48,253 nt of DNA, taken from positions 1 to 48,253 of the forward strand of contig NZ_CANTZW010000031.1 in assembly GCF_947855115.1 (NCBI RefSeq), given 5' to 3'. The stretch comes from an uncultured Parabacteroides sp. (GTDB lineage Bacteria; Bacteroidota; Bacteroidia; Bacteroidales; Tannerellaceae). Of this stretch, positions 8,713-15,660 are shown one piece after another. Position numbers and translations under genes: made by a program. Position 1 is the first letter of the stretch. Each line of letters starts with the position of its first letter. The notes beneath the pieces were generated by a model. The model was given only the letters and a program-made list of their open reading frames with translations. It had not been told where the DNA came from and made no database searches.

Positions 8713-9631
8713 ATATAAGGCTAGCGAAAACAGATTATCAATCATGGAAATCGAACGGTTCGCCGTTCACGACGGTCCGGGTATCCGGACTGTCGTTTTC
8801 TTTCAAGGCTGTCCCTTACATTGTACATGGTGCTCCAATCCGGAATCCCAGAAAAGGAAGCCTCATCTGCTCCATATCAAGAATAAATGTATCGGATGCG
8901 GACGCTGCGAAGTGGTTTGCCCACAGGGTAATATCTCTATCCAAGATCATTTCCCGGTGTTTAATCGCCTAGCGTGCGTGGCATGCAAGACTTGCGAGAA
9001 TATATGCCCACAAAACGCTATCAAATTTGTGGGAGAATCGGTTACCGCATCCGAGATCATGGAAATCCTTCTACGCGACCGAGATTATTACCTGAATTCC
9101 GGGGGAGGGATCACATTCTCCGGGGGAGAAGCATTCATGCAATTCGAGGGACTGATGGATTTACTGATCCAGTGTAAAAACGAGAAATTACATACCGCCG
9201 TAGAGACTTGCGGGCAAGTAAACCTTGACAAGATAAAGCAAGCGTTTCCGCTCATCGACTTGTTCTTGTTCGATATCAAGCACACGGATAAGAACCTACT
9301 GAAAAAAGAGACCGGCGCGAACCTAGATACGATCCTAACGAACTTACGGTATATATCCAGTAAGAACACAAATAAAGTAACGATCCGCGTACCGGTAATC
9401 CCCGGTTTCAATTTCAATGAGAATACACTCCGGGAAATATTCTTGTTGGCGATAGAGAATCGTATCAAAAATGTACATCTGCTCCCCTACCATACTTTAG
9501 GGAAAGATAAATACGAGCAATTAGGTCTTGTCTATCCGTACCCTCACCAACAAATGCTAACCAAAGAAGAACTTTTCTCCTTTAAGGAGACAGGAGAAAA
9601 GATGGGGCTAGAAATACGAATCGGAGGATAA
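8702..9631 (+). CDS. Glycyl radical enzyme activase, radical SAM with two ferredoxin-like clusters
   Basis: This enzyme puts the radical on the GRE glycine using S-adenosylmethionine. The radical-SAM Cx3Cx2C motif is Cys37, 41 and 44 in GCPLHCTWCSNPE. It is followed by an insert with two [4Fe-4S] sets, Cys63/66/69/73 and Cys92/95/98/102, typical of activases of dehydratase-type GREs; the PFL activase lacks this insert. SGGGITFSGGEA and FLFDIKH are the expected SAM-binding and barrel motifs. Length 309. Its ATG overlaps the GRE stop by 11 bp, so translation is probably coupled. The frame could also start at the ATG at 8744 (MEIERFAVHDGPG), but the longer form is common. Confidence 0.93.
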   Translation: MINKYKASENRLSIMEIERFAVHDGPGIRTVVFFQGCPLHCTWCSNPESQKRKPHLLHIKNKCIGCGRCEVVCPQGNISIQDHFPVFNRLACVACKTCENICPQNAIKFVGESVTASEIMEILLRDRDYYLNSGGGITFSGGEAFMQFEGLMDLLIQCKNEKLHTAVETCGQVNLDKIKQAFPLIDLFLFDIKHTDKNLLKKETGANLDTILTNLRYISSKNTNKVTIRVPVIPGFNFNENTLREIFLLAIENRIKNVHLLPYHTLGKDKYEQLGLVYPYPHQQMLTKEELFSFKETGEKMGLEIRIGG

Positions 9632-9650
9632 GCACATCCCGATAAAATAG

Positions 9651-9658
9651 TATCTTTG
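9651..9658 (+). promoter_or_regulatory. -7 element before the acetyltransferase gene
   Basis: TATCTTTG matches the Bacteroidota -7 consensus, 37 bp before the ATG at 9696. No clear -33 was found. It suggests that the acetyltransferase can be transcribed apart from the GRE operon. Confidence 0.45.
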
Positions 9659-9695
9659 CGCAAATCATTGTTTTATCAATCTTAGTAAGAGACAT

Positions 9696-10283
9696 ATGAA
9701 AACTGAAAAAGAAAAAGCTGCGGAAGGTCTATTATACAACGCAAATTATGACAAGGAGCTTCAAGACGAGATGAAAAGAGCGAAATGCATCCTTTTCAAA
9801 TACAACCAATTACCTCCTGACCAAGAGGAAGAAAAAGATCGGATCTTAACATCTTTTCTAGGAAAGAAAGGGAAAAACACCGTTATCCTATCTCCTTTCC
9901 AATGCGATTATGGCTATAATATAGAGGTGGGAGATAATTTCTTCGCGAATGTGAATCTTGTTATCTTGGACGGAGCAAAAGTACGTATCGGCAACAACGT
10001 GTTTATAGCCCCGAATGTAGGCATCTATACCGCCGGCCATCCTTTTGACGTAAGCCAACGCAATGAAGGCCTGGAATACGCTTTTCCCGTGACGATCGGC
10101 GATAACGTATGGATTGGGGCACAAGCCTGTATCCTCCCCGGGGTAACTATCGGTGAGAACACGGTAATCGCCGGAGGTAGTGTCGTAACCAAAGATATCC
10201 CGGCCAATGTCATAGCTGCCGGCAATCCCTGCCGCGTAATCCGGGAAATAACGGAAGCCGACCGGAATAAATATAAGAAATAA
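9696..10283 (+). CDS. Sugar O-acetyltransferase (maltose/galactoside acetyltransferase family)
   Basis: A 195-residue left-handed beta-helix enzyme that moves acetyl from acetyl-CoA to a sugar hydroxyl. The N-terminal Mac domain (AEGLLYNANYDKEL) is followed by hexapeptide repeats (VRIGNNVFIAPNVGIYTAGH, then VTIGDNVWIGAQACILPGV). The catalytic His is in TAGHPFD, about residue 113. Family members (Maa, LacA, NodL) acetylate glucose, maltose, galactosides or chitin fragments. The usual view is detoxification of sugars that cannot be metabolised. It lies 64 bp after the activase with its own -7 element and ends 4 bp from the convergent AraC-type gene. Confidence 0.88.
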   Translation: MKTEKEKAAEGLLYNANYDKELQDEMKRAKCILFKYNQLPPDQEEEKDRILTSFLGKKGKNTVILSPFQCDYGYNIEVGDNFFANVNLVILDGAKVRIGNNVFIAPNVGIYTAGHPFDVSQRNEGLEYAFPVTIGDNVWIGAQACILPGVTIGENTVIAGGSVVTKDIPANVIAAGNPCRVIREITEADRNKYKK

Positions 10284-10287
10284 GGGA

Positions 10288-11181
10288 TTATTTCGGTTGC
10301 GATTGCCGGTAATCCTTGGGCGACGCCCCTACTATTTTCTTAAAGATACGACTGAAATAGTAAGGATCGTCAAAGCCCAGCTTCAAGGCGACCTGATTGA
10401 CCTTCATATTCGTATGTAGTAATAACTGACAAGCCCGGTCCATTTTCATATGTAAGAAATAATTCATCGGCGCATAACCGGTTTCCTTGAAGAAAAGCCT
10501 ATACATATAAGATTCCGAATAGCCAAAATGAGAAGCCAATTCCTTTAACGTCAACTTATTCTCCAGATTCTCCGTCATGAAATGGGTAGCAAGACTAATA
10601 AAAAAAGTATTCTCTGCCTTACTTTTAGAGAACTTGGCCTCCCGGTATGTTTTCACATACAGGAAGGAGCCTATCAAATGATTGAAGCTTAAATTGACGT
10701 AATTGACCGTAGTCTCATCCGTTCCACTCTCCAGTACATTCAATAATTCATCGAAGAAGGCAATACGGTCGCCGATACGGGAATGATCGTCCATGTCGAT
10801 CGGGATCACCCCTTGCAGTTGATCACTGATATATTTAGCTTTTTTCCCTTTAAAATGCGCCCAATAAATATACCAAGGCTCATGCTCGCTAGAACCATAT
10901 TGATGAGGCCTCTCTGCCGGAAGGATGAAAAAATGATTCTCCGGCACGACATATCGCTTCCCATCCAGCACGAACCATCCCTCCCCTTTCGTACAATAAA
11001 TCAAAATATACTCGCCGCAACCAGACTCACGATCTATATAATGATTTTCCGCTTTCGGGAAATATCCCATAGAATGTATGACCAAGTCTGCGACCAACGG
11101 GTTATTCAACGCTTGCTCTATAATGTAGAAAGGATAAACTATTAACCGCTGTCCGGAAAAACCATGCCTTATTTTCGCCAT
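10288..11181 (-). CDS. AraC-family transcriptional regulator, sugar-sensing type
   Basis: A 297-residue regulator. The N-terminal half is an AraC-type cupin ligand-binding domain (YILIYCTKGEGWFVLDGKRY; the ILPAERPHQY turn is the usual His-Pro arm). The C-terminal about 100 residues hold two helix-turn-helix motifs, LKELASHFGYSESYMYRLF and VNQVALKLGFDDPYYFSRIF, and the family signature GASPKDYRQ. It is convergent with the acetyltransferase and divergent from DUF1080 cluster 1, so it could control the GRE operon, the DUF1080 cluster, or both. The ligand is unknown. Confidence 0.88.
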   Translation of the reverse strand: MAKIRHGFSGQRLIVYPFYIIEQALNNPLVADLVIHSMGYFPKAENHYIDRESGCGEYILIYCTKGEGWFVLDGKRYVVPENHFFILPAERPHQYGSSEHEPWYIYWAHFKGKKAKYISDQLQGVIPIDMDDHSRIGDRIAFFDELLNVLESGTDETTVNYVNLSFNHLIGSFLYVKTYREAKFSKSKAENTFFISLATHFMTENLENKLTLKELASHFGYSESYMYRLFFKETGYAPMNYFLHMKMDRACQLLLHTNMKVNQVALKLGFDDPYYFSRIFKKIVGASPKDYRQSQPK

Positions 11182-11214
11182 AAACCAGTACTTTTAGAGA
11201 GTTACGGAATAACG

Positions 11215-11222
11215 CAAAGATA
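11215..11222 (-). promoter_or_regulatory. -7 element of the AraC-type regulator gene
   Basis: On the minus strand the sequence reads TATCTTTG, the Bacteroidota -7 consensus, 34 bp before the ATG at 11181. No good -33 was seen. It is back to back with the DUF1080 promoter at 11273-11280. Confidence 0.5.
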
Positions 11223-11272
11223 ATCCATTTTTTTTAGCTATATACTCTATTATCTGATTCCTTTATGTGCAG

Positions 11273-11280
11273 TATTTTTG
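11273..11280 (+). promoter_or_regulatory. -7 element of DUF1080 cluster 1
   Basis: TATTTTTG matches TAnnTTTG, 70 bp before the ATG at 11350. The -33 is not obvious, which would fit an activator-dependent promoter. Confidence 0.45.
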
Positions 11281-11349
11281 CCAATGAACAAACAGACCAT
11301 ATCAAATGGCGTTATTATAAGGAGATAATTAAACTAAATATTCTAATAT

Positions 11350-12126
11350 ATGAAAAAGATCGTATCTATTTTTCTAGTAACCGTTTATGGAATGTGTATG
11401 GTTGCATGTGGAAATCGTTCCTCATCTACGGACGTGAAAGATAATGTATTGACTGAGGAAGAAAAGGCAGAAGGTTATACCTTGTTATTCAACGGAAAAG
11501 ATTTTACCGGTTGGAAAATGTTCAACGGCGGTGAGGTCAAAGGCTGGCAGGTTGAAGACGGAGTAATCGTCGGTTACGGAAATGGCGGCGATGTAATAGC
11601 GGATACCACGATCAAGGTAAGCACCGATATCGTTACTGTTAAGAGTTATCATAATTTCCAGATCAAATGGGATTGGAAAATCGGTGCGCAAGGAAACTCC
11701 GGGTTCTTATATCATGTACAGGAAGGGCCCAAGTACAAAGCACCTTTCGAAACCGGTCCGGAATATCAGTTGATCGATGACGATAATTATCCTTGGGTCA
11801 GCGAGACCGGAAAAGAAGGATTGGAAGACTGGCAGAAAACTGGTTGTAACTACGCTATGTACGTGCCGGAAAGCAAACAGGTAAATCCTGCAGGAGAGTG
11901 GAATTCCTCGATGGTCCTTTATAAAGACGGATATGTCGAGCACTGGCTGAATGGAGAGAAACTGTTCTCTTTCCAAGAAGGTTCCGAAGATTGGAAGATG
12001 CGACGCTATAGCGGTAAATGGGAAGCTTTCCCCGATTACGGAATCTCAACCACCGGTAAACTTTGTTTCCAGGATCATGGAAGTAAAGTATATTTTAAGA
12101 ACGTGAAGATTAAAGTTCTTGACTAA
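11350..12126 (+). CDS. DUF1080 (3-keto-glycoside hydrolase-like) lipoprotein
   Basis: A 258-residue lipoprotein: signal peptide MKKIVSIFLVTVYGMCM then VACG, with Cys20 the likely lipidated residue. The rest is one DUF1080 domain (PF06439, concanavalin-like fold), seen in LLFNGKDFTGWKMFNG, NFQIKWDWKIG, NSGFLYHV, GPEYQLIDDDN, PAGEWNSSMV and VEHWLNGEKL. This family is now linked to cleavage of glycosides oxidised at C3. The protein would act in the periplasm or at the cell surface. First gene of exported cluster 1, with its own promoter divergent from the AraC-type gene. The DUF call is firm; the catalytic role is inferred from family and context. Confidence 0.85.
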   Translation: MKKIVSIFLVTVYGMCMVACGNRSSSTDVKDNVLTEEEKAEGYTLLFNGKDFTGWKMFNGGEVKGWQVEDGVIVGYGNGGDVIADTTIKVSTDIVTVKSYHNFQIKWDWKIGAQGNSGFLYHVQEGPKYKAPFETGPEYQLIDDDNYPWVSETGKEGLEDWQKTGCNYAMYVPESKQVNPAGEWNSSMVLYKDGYVEHWLNGEKLFSFQEGSEDWKMRRYSGKWEAFPDYGISTTGKLCFQDHGSKVYFKNVKIKVLD

Positions 12127-12213
12127 TCGAGTCTGCCCAAGAATCACAGGCTACAGGTCAGCGCATCCTACTTGTATCCAAGTTTCCTTGGCCGATGGTA
12201 AAACAAATTAAGG

Positions 12214-12243
12214 TGTCTTCGTTGTAAGAAGAACGAGACATTT
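12214..12243 (+). terminator. Weak hairpin, possible terminator after the DUF1080 gene
   Basis: TGTCT(T)CGTT pairs with AACGAGACA with one bulge, followed by TTTAATAT. It overlaps the -33 of the next promoter, so it may only attenuate. The 149-bp gap between the two genes holds nothing else visible. Confidence 0.4.
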
Positions 12244-12253
12244 AATATATTTG
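12222..12253 (+). promoter_or_regulatory. Promoter of the EEP-fold lipoprotein / Gfo-Idh-MocA / TIM-barrel genes
   Basis: -33 TTG at 12222-12224 and -7 TATATTTG at 12246-12253 are separated by 21 bp. Transcription would start near 12261, just before the ATG at 12276. Confidence 0.55.
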
Positions 12254-12275
12254 TTCCTGTAAATACCAGAGAAAC

Positions 12276-13190
12276 ATGAAAAAAACAAGTAAAATTCTAA
12301 TCTACGCAATCGTATTTTGTTGCGTTTTGAGCGCATGTAGCGATAAACCGGCAACGGTTAAAGTCGGCAGTTTCAATATTTGGTTGAACACATTAGGAGG
12401 AAAGCTTCCTCCCAGCCAGACCGCGAAAGTGATCGAGGTGAGCCAGACAGACATCGTAGGGATCCAAGAGGGACATATCTATGAGAAAGACGGTATCAGG
12501 CACGACCATGTGCCGGAAATAGCGGAGTCTCTAGGTTTCCATCTTTTCAATCAGGGAGAGGGGCGTTATATCTTATCTCGTTATCCGGTTGTCGATAGTA
12601 CGGCCTCCCGTTACGGGGTAAAGATACAAGTAGACAAAGACAAGTTCTGCTGGATGTTTAATTGCCACCTATATTATATCCCGTATCAACCCTATCAATT
12701 GAATGGGATTCCCTACGGCGATTATCCATTTATCGATACCGAGGAAGAAGCAGTCCGGTTCGCCAACGAAACCCGGCGTAAGGAAGTAACTCTTTATCAA
12801 AAAGAGATACTGAAAGCCATGAAAGAAGGTTATCCTGTCTTTTTGACAGGAGATTTTAACGAGCCTTCCTTCTTAGACTGGACACAGCAGGCCGCCGATG
12901 CCGGTATCCACAAGATCAAGGTGGAATGGCCGGCAACCAGGGCCTTCTCGGAGATCGGGATGAACGATTCTTACCGGACGATCCATCCGGACGAGGTTTC
13001 CACACCCGGTTATACATGGACTCCCGTCCCCGGCGAACAAGAAGTACTCGACCGCCTGGATTTCGTGCTATATTCCGGATGTGAGGTAACAGACTCATTT
13101 ATTACAGGAGAAAGCGAGACCACCTCGGACGTGGTAGTCTCTCCTTACCCTTCTGATCACAGAATGGTAACCTCCTGTTTCAAATTCTAA
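12276..13190 (+). CDS. Endonuclease/exonuclease/phosphatase-fold lipoprotein
   Basis: A 304-residue lipoprotein (MKKTSKILIYAIVFCCVLSA then CSDK; Cys21 lipidated). The mature part is a Mg-dependent EEP (DNase I-like) fold: KVGSFNIWL at the start, DIVGIQEGH with the metal Glu, FNCHLYY, the catalytic LTGDFNEPS Asp/Asn, and a final YPSDHRMV with the Asp-His pair. All key residues are present, so it should be an active phosphoesterase. Surface lipoproteins of this fold next to sugar oxidoreductases are probably not nucleases; a sugar phosphate, inositol phosphate or phospholipid head group is as likely. The substrate is unknown. It is 32 bp before the Gfo/Idh/MocA gene. Confidence 0.8.
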   Translation: MKKTSKILIYAIVFCCVLSACSDKPATVKVGSFNIWLNTLGGKLPPSQTAKVIEVSQTDIVGIQEGHIYEKDGIRHDHVPEIAESLGFHLFNQGEGRYILSRYPVVDSTASRYGVKIQVDKDKFCWMFNCHLYYIPYQPYQLNGIPYGDYPFIDTEEEAVRFANETRRKEVTLYQKEILKAMKEGYPVFLTGDFNEPSFLDWTQQAADAGIHKIKVEWPATRAFSEIGMNDSYRTIHPDEVSTPGYTWTPVPGEQEVLDRLDFVLYSGCEVTDSFITGESETTSDVVVSPYPSDHRMVTSCFKF

Positions 13191-13222
13191 TGATGTAACT
13201 ACTAAAAAACAAATTATACAAT

Positions 13223-14704
13223 ATGGAATCAAGAAGAGATTTTCTGAAAAAAACAGCCGTAGCGGTAGCCGGTCTAACGATCGTCCCCTCTAAAACGATC
13301 GCCGGATTAGGCCATAAGGCTCCAAGTGATACAATGAATATCGTCGGTATCGGTATAGGGGGCAAAGGACACCCGAACCTGGTTGGTATGAAAACCGAGA
13401 ATATCATCGGACTTTGCGACATTGACTGGAAATACGCAAAGAACTGCTTCGAGGAATTCCCCGACGCAAAACGTTACTGGGATTGGCGAAAGATGTTCGA
13501 TGAATTAGGCGACCAGATCGACGGTGTAATGGTAGCCACCCCAGACCATACCCATGCCACGATAGCCGCCACTGCCCTGACAATGGGTAAGCACGTCTAT
13601 TGCCAAAAACCGCTCACCCACTCCATTTACGAAAGCCGTTTGTTGACCAAACTCGCCGCTAAGTACAAGGTAGCTACCCAGATGGGAAATCAAGGAAACT
13701 CCGGTGACGGTGTCCGTCAATTATGCGAATGGATCTGGAACGGAGAGATCGGCGAAGTAAAGGAAGTACACGCATGGACGAACCGCCCGATCTGGCCGCA
13801 AGGGTTACAACGTCCGACCGAAAAACAACGTTGCCCGAAGACAATGAACTGGGATTTATTTATCGGTCCGGCTGCCATGCGTCCATTCCACGAGATCTAT
13901 ACTCCTTGGAATTGGCGCGGATGGTGGGATTTCGGAACCGGGGCTTTCGGAGACATGGCTTGCCACGTACTCGACCCGGTATACCAATCCTTGAAGTTAG
14001 GTTATCCAGACCGAGTACAAGGCCGGTCTACCCAGATCAATACAGAATCCGCACCTCAATCGGAAGTGGTAGAATTCCGTTTCCCGGCCCGCGATAATCT
14101 TCCAAAGGTCGCTCTACCGGAAGTAAAGGTCTATTGGTACGATGGTGGTATGCTTCCCCAACGCCCTGATTTATTACCAGATGGCGTGGATATGATGCGC
14201 GACGGCTTAGGTGGATGTATCTTTGTCGGTTCAAAAGATACGCTGATTTGCGATTGCGGAGGTTTCAACTCCAGACTATTATCTGGTCGTGTTCCTCAAG
14301 TAACCCCTTATTTGCGCCGTATCCCGAACGCAACCGGATACTTCGACGGTTTCCATGAGCAAGACTGGATTCGCGCTTGTAAAGAATCTCCGGAGAACCG
14401 TGTGGAAGGAACCTCCAACTTCGCTTATTCCGGGCCGTTCAACGAGATGGTATTATTAGGCGTATTGGCAATCCGCCTACAAAGTTTGAACAAGAAATTG
14501 ATGTGGGATGCCCAGAATATGCGTTTCACCAACATATCCTCTTCCGACGTATTGAAGATCGTAACTAGCGATGATTTCAAAGTGATAGACGGTCACCCCT
14601 ATTTCGATACGAAATACGCAGAGTTCAATGCGCTAGAGGCTGCCTCCGAATATATCAAACATACTTATCGTGAAGGCTGGAGCCTTCCGGAAATGCCGAC
14701 ATAA
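13223..14704 (+). CDS. Tat-exported Gfo/Idh/MocA oxidoreductase, cluster 1
   Basis: A 493-residue NAD(P)-dependent sugar oxidoreductase. It begins with a twin-arginine signal (SRRDFLKKTAVAVAGLTIVP), so it is probably folded with its cofactor and exported by Tat. The Rossmann motif is GIGIGGKGHPN, and the family Lys is in CQKPLTHS. Large conserved blocks follow (TPWNWRGWWDFGTGAFGDM; FHEQDWIRACKESPENR). Periplasmic members with DUF1080 neighbours are thought to oxidise or reduce the C3 hydroxyl of glycosides. It is 3 bp from the next gene, so the two are co-translated. A paralogue is at 45496-47010. Confidence 0.88.
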   Translation: MESRRDFLKKTAVAVAGLTIVPSKTIAGLGHKAPSDTMNIVGIGIGGKGHPNLVGMKTENIIGLCDIDWKYAKNCFEEFPDAKRYWDWRKMFDELGDQIDGVMVATPDHTHATIAATALTMGKHVYCQKPLTHSIYESRLLTKLAAKYKVATQMGNQGNSGDGVRQLCEWIWNGEIGEVKEVHAWTNRPIWPQGLQRPTEKQRCPKTMNWDLFIGPAAMRPFHEIYTPWNWRGWWDFGTGAFGDMACHVLDPVYQSLKLGYPDRVQGRSTQINTESAPQSEVVEFRFPARDNLPKVALPEVKVYWYDGGMLPQRPDLLPDGVDMMRDGLGGCIFVGSKDTLICDCGGFNSRLLSGRVPQVTPYLRRIPNATGYFDGFHEQDWIRACKESPENRVEGTSNFAYSGPFNEMVLLGVLAIRLQSLNKKLMWDAQNMRFTNISSSDVLKIVTSDDFKVIDGHPYFDTKYAEFNALEAASEYIKHTYREGWSLPEMPT

Positions 14705-14706
14705 GT

Positions 14707-15522
14707 ATGAAACGGTATATTATATTAGCACTATGTACGGTCATGCTCCTCGGGCAGGCCGTACAACTGGCGGCGCAAAAAGCAGACTGGAAGGTGGGCA
14801 TACAAACATGGACATTCCATAACCTCACCTTAATGGAGACCTTGGACAAGGCCAAGCAATTAGGACTGGGCTATGCGGAAGCGTTCTTTTTCCAAGAATT
14901 GGGTACCCCATTCCCCAAAGAGACTTACCTAAATTACGACCTAAGCGATGACAATTGTGCCTTATTACGCCATGAGTTCAAGAAAAGAGGAGTCAAACCG
15001 ATCGCTTTTGGTGTAGCCTCTTATGGAACCAACGAGGAATGGGATAAGTTCTTCGCCTTCGCCCACAAAATAGGCGCGCATATCGTGACAGTCGAACCGG
15101 AGTTAAACCAGTTGGACTATATCGAGTCTCTCGCCAAGAAATACGATATGGAAGTAGCCATCCATAACCATCCGAGCCCATGCATTTACGCAAGCGCCGA
15201 AGTGGTAGAAAAAGCGTTGAAAGGCCGTTCTCCCCTGATGGGAGTATGCGCCGATATCGGTCATTGGAAACGGGTGGGCGAAGATCCTCTCAAGAATCTC
15301 CAGAAATTATCCGGACGCATCAAGGTCGCACATTTGAAAGACCTCACCGACAAGATGGAAGATGCCACATGGGGAACCGGGATCTTACCGGTAAAAGCAT
15401 TTGTCAACGAGCTGAAACGTCAACATTTCAACGGGCTTATTTCCATTGAGTACGATGATTTCAAATCTGATATCCAAGAGATACGCAACAGTTTGGAATT
15501 CCTGCAGAAATGCTCTAAATAA
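14707..15522 (+). CDS. Exported xylose-isomerase-like TIM-barrel sugar isomerase/epimerase, cluster 1
   Basis: A 271-residue protein with a signal peptide (MKRYIILALCTVMLLGQAVQ, cleavage near LAAQ) and an AP_endonuc_2 TIM barrel. The likely metal ligands are visible in order: VEPEL, IHNHPSP, CADIGHWKR and SIEYDDF. In 3-keto-sugar pathways such proteins act as isomerases, lyases or hydratases of keto sugars. It starts 3 bp after the Gfo/Idh/MocA gene. Its paralogue is at 47033-47887. It ends before a strong hairpin and the convergent lon gene. Confidence 0.83.
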   Translation: MKRYIILALCTVMLLGQAVQLAAQKADWKVGIQTWTFHNLTLMETLDKAKQLGLGYAEAFFFQELGTPFPKETYLNYDLSDDNCALLRHEFKKRGVKPIAFGVASYGTNEEWDKFFAFAHKIGAHIVTVEPELNQLDYIESLAKKYDMEVAIHNHPSPCIYASAEVVEKALKGRSPLMGVCADIGHWKRVGEDPLKNLQKLSGRIKVAHLKDLTDKMEDATWGTGILPVKAFVNELKRQHFNGLISIEYDDFKSDIQEIRNSLEFLQKCSK

Positions 15523-15548
15523 GAGTATACTCATTTTTTTAAAACATC

Positions 15549-15598
15549 TGTATCGGCGTAACCCCATGTGTATATATGCATGGGGTTGCGCCGATACA
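15549..15598. terminator. Long hairpin between convergent genes
   Basis: A 20-bp stem (left 15549-15568, right 15579-15598) with one G-T wobble and a 10-base loop TGTATATATG. It separates the TIM-barrel gene from convergent lon and could end transcription from either side, although no long T-run follows directly on the plus strand. Confidence 0.6.
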
Positions 15599-15599
15599 A

Positions 15600-15635
15600 A
15601 TATGGGCCCACACGTATATACGTATAGACCCATAT
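15600..15635. repeat. Second inverted repeat with nested palindrome
   Basis: ATATGGG (15600-15606) pairs with CCCATAT (15629-15635), and the loop holds the palindrome ACGTATATACGT. It lies 2 bp beyond the first hairpin, so the pair forms a tandem-hairpin block before lon. Confidence 0.55.
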
Positions 15636-15660
15636 CGATATATGTATAAAAAGATTGTTA

